DNA of 64,000 bases from positions 1-64,000 of the forward strand of contig CAZZNE010000006.1 in assembly GCA_964655525.1 (NCBI GenBank). Reading direction: 5' to 3'. Both the position numbers and the translations under genes were made by a program. This DNA is from DLAJ01 sp964655525 (GTDB lineage Bacteria > Bacillota > Clostridia > Lachnospirales > Lachnospiraceae). The notes under the pieces are model-generated. The model had not been told where the DNA came from and searched no databases. It was given only the letters and a program-made list of their open reading frames with translations. How positions within the stretch are numbered: the first letter of the stretch is position 1; each line of letters starts with the position of its first letter. Shown piece after piece: positions 25,337 through 34,057 of the stretch.

Positions 25337-28300
25337 ATGAACACTTCATCGACCGCAAACGCAGCCGAAAGGTATACACTTGGAATCGACATTGGTTCCA
25401 CCACAGTCAAGATCGCAATTCTTGATTCCTCGCATGAAATTCTTTTTTCCGATTATCGCAGGCATTATGCCAATATCCGCGAGACCCTGCAGGGACTATT
25501 GTCGGACGCGTACGAAAAGCTTGGCAACCTTACGCTACATCCGATGATCACGGGCTCGGGCGGCTTAACGCTTGCCAACCATTTGGGCGTTCCTTTTAAT
25601 CAGGAAGTGATCGCTGTCGCGACCGCCTTAACTGAGCTTGCGCCGAAAACCGACGTTGCCATTGAGCTTGGCGGCGAGGACGCCAAGATCATTTATTTTG
25701 AGGGCGGTAATGTCGAGCAGCGCATGAACGGCATCTGCGCCGGCGGTACCGGTTCTTTTATCGATCAGATGGCATCCCTTTTGCAGACGGATGCGCCCGG
25801 CTTAAATGAATATGCCAAAAGCTACCACTCTCTCTATACGATCGCCGCGCGCTGCGGCGTGTTTGCAAAATCCGATATCCAGCCGCTCATCAATGAGGGC
25901 GCTACGAAAGAGGATCTTGCCGCGTCCATTTTTCAGGCGGTCGTCAATCAGACGATCTCCGGTCTTGCCTGCGGCAAGCCGATCCGCGGACACGTTGCGT
26001 TTCTCGGCGGCCCGCTTCATTTTTTAAGCGAGTTAAAGGAAGCGTTCATCCGCACATTAAAGCTCGACGAGGAGCATATCATCGATACGGATAATTCCCA
26101 CCTGTTTGCCGCCATCGGCTCCGCCATGAACGCAAAGGATGAGGTTTCTTTCTCTATGGAAGAGATGGTGGCAAAGCTCTCCTCCGATATTAAGATGGAA
26201 TTTGAGGTTGAGCGAATGGAGCCGCTCTTTGCCTCCGAGTCCGAATATGACGCATTCCGCGCACGGCATGACAGTCATTGCGTCAAGTCTGCGGAATTAA
26301 AGCATTATCAGGGTAATTGCTTCCTTGGTATCGATGCGGGTTCGACCACCACAAAGGTCGCCCTCATCAGCGAGTCCGGCGACCTGCTGTATTCGTTTTA
26401 CAGCAATAACAACGGCAGTCCCTTAAAGACCGCCATTTCGTCCATTCAGGAAATTTATTCTCTCCTGCCGAAGGGCGCGCATATCGTCCGCTCCTGCTCC
26501 ACCGGCTACGGTGAGGCGCTGATCAAGGCCGCCTTTCTGTTAGACGACGGCGAAGTGGAGACCGTCGCGCACTACTATGCGGCCGCGTTCTTTGATCCTG
26601 AAGTGGACTGTATTTTAGATATCGGCGGTCAGGATATGAAATGTATCAAGATCAAAAACCAGACCGTGGACAGCGTGCAGTTAAACGAGGCATGCTCTTC
26701 CGGCTGCGGCTCGTTCATCGAGACCTTTGCCAAATCCTTAAATTACAGCGTGCAGGATTTTGCGAAAGCCGCGCTGTTTGCGGAGCACCCGATTGACCTC
26801 GGCACACGCTGTACCGTATTTATGAATTCCAAAGTTAAGCAGGCGCAGAAGGAAGGCGCGTCCGTCTCCGATATTTCTGCCGGGCTTGCCTATTCCGTCA
26901 TTAAAAACGCACTGTTTAAGGTGATCAAGGTGTCCGATGCGTCCGAGCTTGGCAGCCATATCGTCGTTCAGGGCGGTACGTTTTATAATGATGCCGTTCT
27001 ACGCAGCTTTGAAAGTATTGCCGGATGCGAGGCGATCCGTCCCGACATCGCGGGCATCATGGGTGCGTTCGGTGCGGCGCTCGTTGCAAGAGAACGTTTT
27101 ATGTCAACCTGCGCTTATCAGACCACCATGCTTTCGATCGAACAGATCAATGCGCTGGAATTTACGACAAGCATGGCAAAATGCAAGGGCTGCACGAACA
27201 ACTGCCGTCTGACTATCAACCGTTTTTCCGGCGGCAGACAGTATATCTCCGGCAACCGCTGTGAGCGCGGGCTCGGCAAACAGAAAAATGAGCACAACGT
27301 ACCGAATCTATACGAATACAAGCTTTCGCGTATTTTCGGCTATGAACCGCTTACGCCGGAAGCCGCCATACGCGGCACGGTCGGGATTCCCCGCGTCTTA
27401 AACATGTATGAAAACTATCCGTTCTGGTATACGTTTTTCACGAAATTGGGCTACCGTGTGGTACTCTCTCCGAACTCGAACCGCAAGATTTACGAGCTCG
27501 GTATTGAGTCCATTCCGAGTGAGTCCGAGTGCTATCCGGCAAAGCTCGTACACGGTCATATCATGTGGCTGATCAATCAGGAGGTGGATTTCATTTTTTA
27601 TCCCGCCCTGTTCTATGAGCGCAATGAGTTTTCGGATGCCAACAACCACTATAATTGCCCGATCGTGACCTCCTATTCCGAAAATATCAAAAACAATGTG
27701 GAAGAGATCGGACGCGGCGAAGTGATCTTCCGCAATCCGTTCATGGCGTTTACCAGCGAGGAAACCATTTCCTCCCAGCTCATCAAGGAGTTTGGCGAGC
27801 TTACCCCCGCCGAGATCAAGAGCGCGGTTCACGACGCATGGCTGGAGCAGGAAGCGGCAAGACGGGACATTCAGAAAAAGGGCGAGGAAACGCTTGCCTG
27901 GTTAAAAGAAAACAACAAACGCGGCATCGTGCTTGCGGGCCGGCCTTATCATATTGACCCAGAGATCAACCACGGCATCCCCGAGCTGATCAATTCGTAT
28001 GACATTGCCGTTTTGACGGAGGATTCCATCTCCCATTTGGCAAAGCCGGAGCGTCCGCTCATCGTTTCCGACCAGTGGATGTATCACTCCCGCTTGTATG
28101 CGGCGGCAAGCTATGTCAAAGCGGTAGATAACTTAGACCTCATTCAGCTCAATTCTTTCGGATGCGGTCTGGATGCTGTCACGACGGATCAGGTAAACGA
28201 TATTCTTTCCGACTCCGGCAAGATTTATACCTGCCTGAAAATTGATGAGGTCAACAATCTTGGCGCGGCAAGGATCCGTATCCGTTCCCTGCTCTCTGCG

Positions 28301-29650
28301 ATCCGCGTGCGGGAAGCAAAACAGCAGAAACGTGAGATCCGTTCCTCCGCCATGAATCGTGTTCTTTTTACGGAGGAAATGCGCAAAGAGTATACGATCC
28401 TGTGTCCGCAGATGTCGCCGATCCACTTCGGGCTTTTGCAGGCGGCGTTTAATCAATGCGGCTATCATTTAGAGGTCATGGATAACGACGGAAAACAGGC
28501 GGTCAACGTCGGCTTAAAATATGTCAATAACGACGCCTGCTATCCTTCCCTGATGGTCGTCGGACAGATCATGTCCGCGGTCCTGTCGGGAAAATATGAT
28601 ACGCACAAGCTCGCTTTTGTGATGTCACAGACAGGTGGCGGATGCCGTGCGACCAACTATATCGGTTTTATCCGCCGTGCGCTTGCCAAGGCGGGCTACG
28701 GTTATATTCCGGTCATCTCCATCAATCTTTCCAAGCTGGAGAGCAATCCGGGCTTTAAGATCAATGCGGAAATGCTCATGCGCGCCGTGTATGCAGTGAC
28801 GCTCGGCGACCTGTTCATGCGCTGCGTATACCGGATGCGTCCTTACGAGGCAGAACCAGGTTCCGTCGACAAGCTGCACCGCGAATGGGAGGCTCGCTGT
28901 GAGAAGCTGATTACGGCAAAGCATATCTCCTTCCGCAAATTTCAAAAGATGTGCCGCGAGATCGTCCATGATTTTGACAATATCCCGATCACGGATGTGA
29001 AAAAACCGCGTGTCGGCGTCGTCGGCGAAATCTTAGTCAAATTCATGCCCGCCGCAAATAACCATTTGGTGGAGCTGCTGGAAGCGGAAGGCGCGGAAGC
29101 CGTCGTTCCCGATCTGATGGACTTTATGCTCTACTGCTTCTACAATCAGATTTATAAGTCCGAAAACCTCGGCACGAGCAAGCGTTCTGCCAGACTGGCA
29201 AAGCTCGGTATTTGGGCGATCCAGCGTTTCCGTGGTGCGGCTGCAAAAGCGCTTTCCCAAAGCGAACATTTTACGCCGCCCGCAAATATTTACGATACGG
29301 TAAACAACGCACAGACCATTGTTTCCATTGGGAATCAGACCGGTGAAGGATGGTTTTTGACCGGAGAAATGTTAGAACTGATTCACGACAATACACCAAA
29401 CATTGTCTGCACGCAGCCATTCGCCTGCCTGCCGAACCATGTCGTCGGCAAAGGCGTGATCAAAGAGATCCGCCGCCGGCATCCCGAAGCCAACATCGTT
29501 GCGATCGACTACGATCCGGGTGCCAGCGAGGTCAATCAGTTAAATCGTATTAAGCTGATGCTCTCCACGGCGCAGAAAAATCTGGCGAAGAATCTCGCAA
29601 AGAACAGCGCGCAGAATTCCGATGCCGAGGAAAAACGGGAAGTATCTTGA
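25337..29650 (+). CDS. Large 2-hydroxyacyl-CoA dehydratase activase-family protein (BcrAD/BadFG type)
   Basis: The protein of about 1437 residues has two ASKHA ATPase domains and later regions related to the dehydratase subunits. Domain 1 starts with TLGIDIGSTTVKIAILD near residue 15; domain 2 starts with FLGIDAGSTTTKVALISESG near residue 335. Each has an iron-sulfur Cys motif: ICAGGTGSFIDQMA in the first and EACSSGCGSFIETFA in the second. Further CxxC-type sites include CKGCTNNC. The C-terminal third (DUF2229/HgdB-like) has CPQMSPIHFGLLQAA and TQPFACLPNHVVGKG. Classical activators use ATP to push an electron into (R)-2-hydroxyacyl-CoA dehydratases; the substrate of this stand-alone fusion is unknown. 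GTG at 25328 is an alternative start. It is one of three plus-strand genes. Confidence 0.92.
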   Translation: MNTSSTANAAERYTLGIDIGSTTVKIAILDSSHEILFSDYRRHYANIRETLQGLLSDAYEKLGNLTLHPMITGSGGLTLANHLGVPFNQEVIAVATALTELAPKTDVAIELGGEDAKIIYFEGGNVEQRMNGICAGGTGSFIDQMASLLQTDAPGLNEYAKSYHSLYTIAARCGVFAKSDIQPLINEGATKEDLAASIFQAVVNQTISGLACGKPIRGHVAFLGGPLHFLSELKEAFIRTLKLDEEHIIDTDNSHLFAAIGSAMNAKDEVSFSMEEMVAKLSSDIKMEFEVERMEPLFASESEYDAFRARHDSHCVKSAELKHYQGNCFLGIDAGSTTTKVALISESGDLLYSFYSNNNGSPLKTAISSIQEIYSLLPKGAHIVRSCSTGYGEALIKAAFLLDDGEVETVAHYYAAAFFDPEVDCILDIGGQDMKCIKIKNQTVDSVQLNEACSSGCGSFIETFAKSLNYSVQDFAKAALFAEHPIDLGTRCTVFMNSKVKQAQKEGASVSDISAGLAYSVIKNALFKVIKVSDASELGSHIVVQGGTFYNDAVLRSFESIAGCEAIRPDIAGIMGAFGAALVARERFMSTCAYQTTMLSIEQINALEFTTSMAKCKGCTNNCRLTINRFSGGRQYISGNRCERGLGKQKNEHNVPNLYEYKLSRIFGYEPLTPEAAIRGTVGIPRVLNMYENYPFWYTFFTKLGYRVVLSPNSNRKIYELGIESIPSESECYPAKLVHGHIMWLINQEVDFIFYPALFYERNEFSDANNHYNCPIVTSYSENIKNNVEEIGRGEVIFRNPFMAFTSEETISSQLIKEFGELTPAEIKSAVHDAWLEQEAARRDIQKKGEETLAWLKENNKRGIVLAGRPYHIDPEINHGIPELINSYDIAVLTEDSISHLAKPERPLIVSDQWMYHSRLYAAASYVKAVDNLDLIQLNSFGCGLDAVTTDQVNDILSDSGKIYTCLKIDEVNNLGAARIRIRSLLSAIRVREAKQQKREIRSSAMNRVLFTEEMRKEYTILCPQMSPIHFGLLQAAFNQCGYHLEVMDNDGKQAVNVGLKYVNNDACYPSLMVVGQIMSAVLSGKYDTHKLAFVMSQTGGGCRATNYIGFIRRALAKAGYGYIPVISINLSKLESNPGFKINAEMLMRAVYAVTLGDLFMRCVYRMRPYEAEPGSVDKLHREWEARCEKLITAKHISFRKFQKMCREIVHDFDNIPITDVKKPRVGVVGEILVKFMPAANNHLVELLEAEGAEAVVPDLMDFMLYCFYNQIYKSENLGTSKRSARLAKLGIWAIQRFRGAAAKALSQSEHFTPPANIYDTVNNAQTIVSIGNQTGEGWFLTGEMLELIHDNTPNIVCTQPFACLPNHVVGKGVIKEIRRRHPEANIVAIDYDPGASEVNQLNRIKLMLSTAQKNLAKNLAKNSAQNSDAEEKREVS

Positions 29651-29660
29651 GAAAATTTGA

Positions 29661-29698
29661 AAAGAGTTCCGCTGTCATACAGCGGAACTCTTTTTTCT
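29661..29698 (+). terminator. Terminator of the activase gene
   Basis: AAGAGTTCCGCTG pairs with CAGCGGAACTCTT around a short loop and is followed by a run of T. The A-rich 5' flank lets it act on the minus strand too, which would serve the converging amylase gene. Confidence 0.9.
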
Positions 29699-29776
29699 TG
29701 AATCCTAATTTTCTCTGCGGAAATGTGTTTCTATTTGTTGTCTGCAATGGTTTTAACATCTTCATCTGACATTATA

Positions 29777-31516
29777 TCACTCATTACATCCGATATTGCC
29801 ATCTACAAACACTGCTGTCTCATAATCTCCCAGACTCCCTGAAAAACGCTGACCATCCACAAGATTTTTCATTCCCTTCCACTCCGGCAACTCAACCGTT
29901 CCCTTTCGCCCGTGAAACAATATCAAGATGCTTTGACCATTCAACTGCCTTTTTATACAGATCAGCCCCGTTTCGTCTTTTACAGATTGTTCCGTTATTG
30001 TTCCTTCCGTCAGCGCCGGATATTCATGCCGGATTCTAATAAGCGTCCGATAAAACCTGAGCATTTCCTCATCCTGTCTGTTTTCGTCCCACAGCATACC
30101 GCGTCTGCAATCCGGATCACGGCCGCCATCCAAAGCCACCTCGTCTCCATAATAGATCATGGGCATACCAGGAAGTAACAGCTGTATGGCCGCCGCCATC
30201 TTTTGCTTCCCGATATCATGCTGCGCACTGTGCAAAAAACGCTCCGTATCATGACTGTCGATCAAATTCCAAAGATAGCCCTCCAGACCGTTATGCAGAT
30301 TTCCTTTGATAAAATGAAGCTTTCCCACAAACTCAGAAGCGCAGATTGTCTCCGTTGCAACGAAATCCTGTACCGCCTGATAGAACGGATAATTCATGGC
30401 GCAGTCCCACTCATCCCCTTCCAAAAAATCACCTGCAAAATGCCAGATTTCACCGATGAGCAGAATATCTTTTTTTACCGCTTTCATCTCTTTTCGAAAC
30501 CGTTTCCAAAAAGCATGATCAATCTCATCCGCCACATCCAAACGCCAGCCGTCAATATCGCATTCCCTGATCCAATAGGAAGCAACGTCAATGAAATAAT
30601 CCGCCGTTTCTTTATTTTGCAGATTCAGCTTCGGCATAAATGCGGCATAGCCGAAGGTCTTGTAATTCGGCTTTTTTCCCCATTCCATCACAAGCGGAAA
30701 TTCTTTGGCATAATACCAGTTCAGATATTTTGACTGCTCCTTTTTTTCCCTGACATCCCGAAATGCAAAAAAGTCCAGTCCCGTATGATTGAATACGCCG
30801 TCTAAGATCACGTACATTCCCAGCTCATGCGCCTTTGATACAAGTTCCTTTAAATCCTCTTTATTCCCAAAGGAAGGATCAATCTGATAATAATCCTCAA
30901 TGTTGTACTTATGAACGGAATTGGAGCGAAAGATCGGCGTCATATAGATCATATCCACGCCAAGCTCTCTGATATAGTCTAAATGAGCAATGATTCCCCG
31001 CAGAGAACCTTTCAGATCTTCCTTATGACCGATCGGTGCCTGATACCAGACGTCTTCCGGGACGTCCTTGTCCGTAGCAAAACGGGACGGAAAAATCTGA
31101 TATATCACTTTGTTTTTTGCCCAACAAGGTATTTCAAACAGTTCATCCTCCCGAAGATTCTGCGGGCAGTCATACATTTTTTCAATATCAATGATCGGCT
31201 CGTCGTAAAAGTAATGATTCCCATAATAGGCAACATTTCCTGATGCATCTTCTATTTCAAAAAAATATCGAAGGCAGATCACATCGATCTCCAACTCGAT
31301 CTCATAATAATCCCGATAATTGTCCGAACAGGCTTTTTTCATGTTATATGCCTGCCTCGTGTCCATATATTTTAACGGCATATACTTATCCTGCACGTGG
31401 AGCGTCACCCTTGCCGCATCCCCTTTTTTTGTCTCAAGCCGGATGAGAAAGCGTCCCTTTTCTAACGCATAGCAATACCGTCTGTCCGCAAAATGTCTGA
31501 TTGCCGCATGTTCCAT
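29777..31516 (-). CDS. GH13 alpha-amylase/neopullulanase-type glycoside hydrolase
   Basis: The 579 residues have an N-terminal beta domain (about 1-125), a catalytic TIM barrel and a C-terminal beta domain, as in intracellular neopullulanase/cyclomaltodextrinase enzymes that split maltodextrins. Conserved regions appear in order: DGVFNHTG, GWRLDVADE (nucleophile Asp), LIGEIWH (acid/base Glu) and SHDTERF. There is no signal peptide, so it acts inside the cell. It lies 18 bases after the sugar isomerase, probably in the same operon, and converges on the activase gene. Confidence 0.95.
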   Translation of the reverse strand: MEHAAIRHFADRRYCYALEKGRFLIRLETKKGDAARVTLHVQDKYMPLKYMDTRQAYNMKKACSDNYRDYYEIELEIDVICLRYFFEIEDASGNVAYYGNHYFYDEPIIDIEKMYDCPQNLREDELFEIPCWAKNKVIYQIFPSRFATDKDVPEDVWYQAPIGHKEDLKGSLRGIIAHLDYIRELGVDMIYMTPIFRSNSVHKYNIEDYYQIDPSFGNKEDLKELVSKAHELGMYVILDGVFNHTGLDFFAFRDVREKKEQSKYLNWYYAKEFPLVMEWGKKPNYKTFGYAAFMPKLNLQNKETADYFIDVASYWIRECDIDGWRLDVADEIDHAFWKRFRKEMKAVKKDILLIGEIWHFAGDFLEGDEWDCAMNYPFYQAVQDFVATETICASEFVGKLHFIKGNLHNGLEGYLWNLIDSHDTERFLHSAQHDIGKQKMAAAIQLLLPGMPMIYYGDEVALDGGRDPDCRRGMLWDENRQDEEMLRFYRTLIRIRHEYPALTEGTITEQSVKDETGLICIKRQLNGQSILILFHGRKGTVELPEWKGMKNLVDGQRFSGSLGDYETAVFVDGNIGCNE

Positions 31517-31534
31517 ATGTACTCTCCCCTCTCT

Positions 31535-32419
31535 TTATCCGCTTTGGTTTCCTCTTAAATATTCCAACGCCAGCTTCTGCCCTTCCAGTTCTCTATCGTT
31601 GCAATAGACAGGGTCATGGTAGCCTTCGACCGTGATGTCTCCCTGATACCCCGCTTCGTAAAGCAATTTCATGATCTCTTGCCAATCTGTATCTCCCATT
31701 CCCGGAAATCTGTGGTCGCAATAATGGGAACCAAACCAAATACCATATGTTCTGACCGCATTCCAATCAACGGAAGCATCCTTCCCGTGAACATGGAATA
31801 CTTTCGGTAAATATGTTTTCAACTGTGCGATCGGATCGATCAACTGCTGCACCTGATGACTTGGTTCCCATTCTAATCCCAAATGCCCGCTCGGTACCTC
31901 CTCAAACATCATTTCCCACGCCCGCGGACAAAAACCAATATTACAGGTTGCGCTGTACCAATGTCCGTACATCGGCGCGTTTTCAATGCCGATCCTGACA
32001 CCATATGCCTCAGCAATTGTTGTCAATTCAGAAAAACAATCCTTAAATGCAGGCATCGCGTCATCCACACTTTTTCCCGGAATTGCTCCGGCAAAAGTAC
32101 CAACAAAATCTGTGCCAAGATCGCGTGCTTTTTTGATACAATATACCAGTTCCTGCCTCTCGCTCTCAATGATCAAAGGATTACAATACAGTCCGATTCC
32201 GGAAATTTCAACACCGGAATCCCCGATGATTTCCCGCATATTGGGTATCAGCGTATCGAAATCCGCTCCTAAAAGCGAGTCGTTATAATACAGCTCTACG
32301 GTATCAAATCCCATGGAGACAGCATTTCTTAAATCTTCCAATAAATGCGCGCCTCTGATGCAGGTTCCTATTTTTATTTGCTTTTTCTTTTCTTGGTGCA
32401 AGTTTTCGATGCTCGACAT
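31535..32419 (-). CDS. Sugar phosphate isomerase/epimerase family TIM-barrel protein
   Basis: The 294-residue protein belongs to the xylose isomerase-like AP endonuclease family 2 fold. Typical features are EISGIGLYCNPLI, GIENAPM, and a metal-site pattern ending in DITVEGYHDPVY. The Glu, His and Asp ligands for a divalent metal are present at the usual places. The exact substrate is unknown; with the amylase downstream it probably handles a sugar from oligosaccharide breakdown. The start at 32419 follows AGGGGG; 32 further open codons upstream are leader and repeat. Confidence 0.85.
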   Translation of the reverse strand: MSSIENLHQEKKKQIKIGTCIRGAHLLEDLRNAVSMGFDTVELYYNDSLLGADFDTLIPNMREIIGDSGVEISGIGLYCNPLIIESERQELVYCIKKARDLGTDFVGTFAGAIPGKSVDDAMPAFKDCFSELTTIAEAYGVRIGIENAPMYGHWYSATCNIGFCPRAWEMMFEEVPSGHLGLEWEPSHQVQQLIDPIAQLKTYLPKVFHVHGKDASVDWNAVRTYGIWFGSHYCDHRFPGMGDTDWQEIMKLLYEAGYQGDITVEGYHDPVYCNDRELEGQKLALEYLRGNQSG

Positions 32420-32492
32420 GGATGAACCCCCTGTGCAAAAATGTGTCAATACCTTGCTGCTTTTTGCGGTCGCTTGTTTTTTCTTTGCGCAC

Positions 32493-32501
32493 ATTATACC
32501 A
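32493..32501 (-). promoter_or_regulatory. Extended -10 at the repeat edge, upstream of the isomerase-amylase operon
   Basis: On the minus strand TGGTATAAT (32501-32493) spans the junction of the palindromic repeat and unique sequence. The start site would be about 65 bases before the isomerase ATG. There is no recognisable -35. Confidence 0.5.
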
Positions 32502-32649
32502 TGATTGCTGCGCAATCATGCTCTGTTTGATGCACACTCCGCTTCGCTTCGGTGCGGTATAATGTCTGACGACATTATACCATGATTGCTGCGCAATCAT
32601 AGTATAGTACATGCCCATTCGGGCGGGTATAATGTCTATCGACATTATA
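32493..32649. repeat. Interspersed palindrome family, mixed long- and short-spacer copies
   Basis: Palindrome 2 occurs at 32502-32520 and 32583-32601 (81-base period, long spacer with CCGCTTCGCTTCGG). It is followed by a short-spacer unit with GCCCATTCGGGC and palindrome 1 variants ATAATGTC/GACATTAT at 32559-32580 and 32629-32650. The two spacer types occurring in one array show they belong to one family. Confidence 0.88.
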
Positions 32650-32763
32650 CCATGTCAGCAGGAAATCAAGCGCGAACGCAGTGAGCATTTGATTTCACCT
32701 GACATGGCAACGAGAAAATTGCAAGCCGTAGCGCGGCAGACGCGCAGCGGCTGAATTTTCGAG
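32650..32763. repeat. Double-hairpin element with GC-rich conserved-looking loops
   Basis: Hairpin 1: CCATGTCAG (32650-32658) with 32699-32707 and AAATCAA (32663-32669) with 32689-32695, loop GCGCGAACGCAGTGAGCA. Hairpin 2: CGAGAAAATT and AAGCCG (32711-32728) with CGGCT and AATTTTCG (32748-32761), GC-rich loop. It directly abuts the palindrome array upstream of the isomerase. Confidence 0.6.
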
Positions 32764-32845
32764 TTTATTATAGCACACCCACCAAAACTTTGCATTAAAC
32801 CTGCGGTTCACCATTCATACAAGCAGACGCGAAATGCTTCGCACC

Positions 32846-33127
32846 TCACGCAAACACAAGCGGAAAGAGCTCATCGTCCCCCGCGATGAGCTCCTCCATA
32901 TGAACGTCTAAAAATCTACTGATTGCATAATAATTGTCGATCGACGGATTCGTTTCTCCCCGAAACCATTTGTATATCGCAGTCTTAGAACATCCGCATA
33001 AATCCGCAATTTCTTTCACAGAAACACCCTTTTCACAAAAGATTCGATGCAGTCTCTTCCCCGTCATTTCCATGTTAATCGTATGGAATTCAACAGATGA
33101 TTTTTTCTTTTCATTGACTGGTCTCAT
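32846..33127 (-). CDS. XRE-family helix-turn-helix regulator
   Basis: The 93-residue protein is a lambda-repressor-type DNA binder: GKRLHRIFCEKGVSVKEIADLCGCSKTAIYKWFRGETNPSID-like helices occupy about residues 23-64, with recognition helix SKTAIYKWFRG. A short C-terminal tail may dimerise. Two ATGs are possible; GGAGG overlaps the first, so the one 9 bases later (33127) is chosen. Target unknown. It sits alone between the repeat region and the flavoprotein gene, 45 bases downstream of the latter. Confidence 0.85.
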   Translation of the reverse strand: MRPVNEKKKSSVEFHTINMEMTGKRLHRIFCEKGVSVKEIADLCGCSKTAIYKWFRGETNPSIDNYYAISRFLDVHMEELIAGDDELFPLVFA

Positions 33128-33172
33128 GCGGTCCATCCTCCGTAAATGTCCTCATCCGTGATAGGGCGTATC

Positions 33173-33796
33173 TTACAGCGTCCGCACAAAATTCGTGCTG
33201 ACACGCGGCTCCATTTCAGGCAGTCCGTAAGTCTGTTTCCCGAGGGCAATACTTTTCATTAAAAAGCTCATGTTCGCCGCAAGTGTACGCATCATCTGCA
33301 GCCCCTCCGCATCCTGTCTCGCTTCGTCTGCATTGTTGCCGTGGATGCCGTTCCAATATTGTCCGGACGCAACCGGCATGCCACAGATCGTAAAATATTT
33401 ATTCAGTTCATCAAAGGTCGCCGTCAGTCCGCCGCGCCTCGCCGAAGCCACAGCCGCGCCGACTTTCATTGTCTTATCAAAATGCGTGCTGTAAAACAGG
33501 CGGTCAAGGAACGCGATCAGCGTCGCATTCGCCGACGCATAATATACGGGACTTCCCACGACCAGTCCGTCGCATGCCTCAAACTTCGGCGCGATCGCAT
33601 TGACTGCGTCATCAAACACGCAATGCCCGTTCTTATGACAGAAACCGCAGGCGACACAGCCGCGGATATCCTGATTTCCGATATGGATGATCTCTGTTTC
33701 CATTCCCTCTTTTTGGAATACCTGCTCCATCTCATGCAGCGCGGTATAAGTGCTCCCCCCTTTATGGGGACTTCCGTTGATCAAAAGTACTTTCAT
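33173..33796 (-). CDS. Flavodoxin-fold NAD(P)H-dependent FMN reductase / iron-sulfur flavoprotein-like
   Basis: The 207 residues begin with the FMN phosphate loop MKVLLINGSPHKGGSTYTAL and continue with the CVACGFCHKNGHC cysteine motif near residues 47-59 and VVGSPVYYASANA. This is the pattern of clostridial iron-sulfur flavoproteins and related reductases, though the cysteine spacing here may be too loose for a full cluster. It probably transfers electrons in the cytoplasm. The ATG has AAAGGGAG upstream. Confidence 0.9.
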   Translation of the reverse strand: MKVLLINGSPHKGGSTYTALHEMEQVFQKEGMETEIIHIGNQDIRGCVACGFCHKNGHCVFDDAVNAIAPKFEACDGLVVGSPVYYASANATLIAFLDRLFYSTHFDKTMKVGAAVASARRGGLTATFDELNKYFTICGMPVASGQYWNGIHGNNADEARQDAEGLQMMRTLAANMSFLMKSIALGKQTYGLPEMEPRVSTNFVRTL

Positions 33797-33866
33797 AGTA
33801 TCTGCTCCCTTTCTGTATGAATTGCATCTGGTAATAGTGAAAAGCTTGAATAAAACGATTTATATT

Positions 33867-33991
33867 TGAATATACAATCCAACGCGGGTACGCTTTTGCT
33901 GCCTTCCGCTCGTAACGGTACATAACATGTCTAAATACGGCATGTAAGTACCGACGGCGTCAAAGCACCCGCTTATGGAATTGTATATTCA
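33867..33991. repeat. Large cruciform-like structured element between the flavoprotein and GH5 genes
   Basis: Nested complementary arms: TGAATATACAAT (33867-33878) with 33980-33991, GCGGGT (33884-33889) with 33967-33972, GCTTTTG with CAAAGC, CGGTAC (33916-33921) with 33948-33953, and ACATG (33925-33929) with 33941-33945. All are in correct nesting over 125 bases, leaving one 17-base internal loop on the left side. It lies 70 bases before the flavoprotein start (minus strand) and just past the GH5 stop. Mobile element or RNA cannot be told apart. Confidence 0.6.
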
Positions 33992-34057
33992 TAACCCCCA
34001 ATGTTATATATAGCATTTGGCAATTGCTCTTCCCGAAAGAATTCGCGCCATTCTTTT

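Noticed and set aside
29661..29698. An insertion-sequence end at the activase terminator
   Set aside because: The stem is a simple terminator with a T run; no matching inverted repeat or transposase exists nearby.
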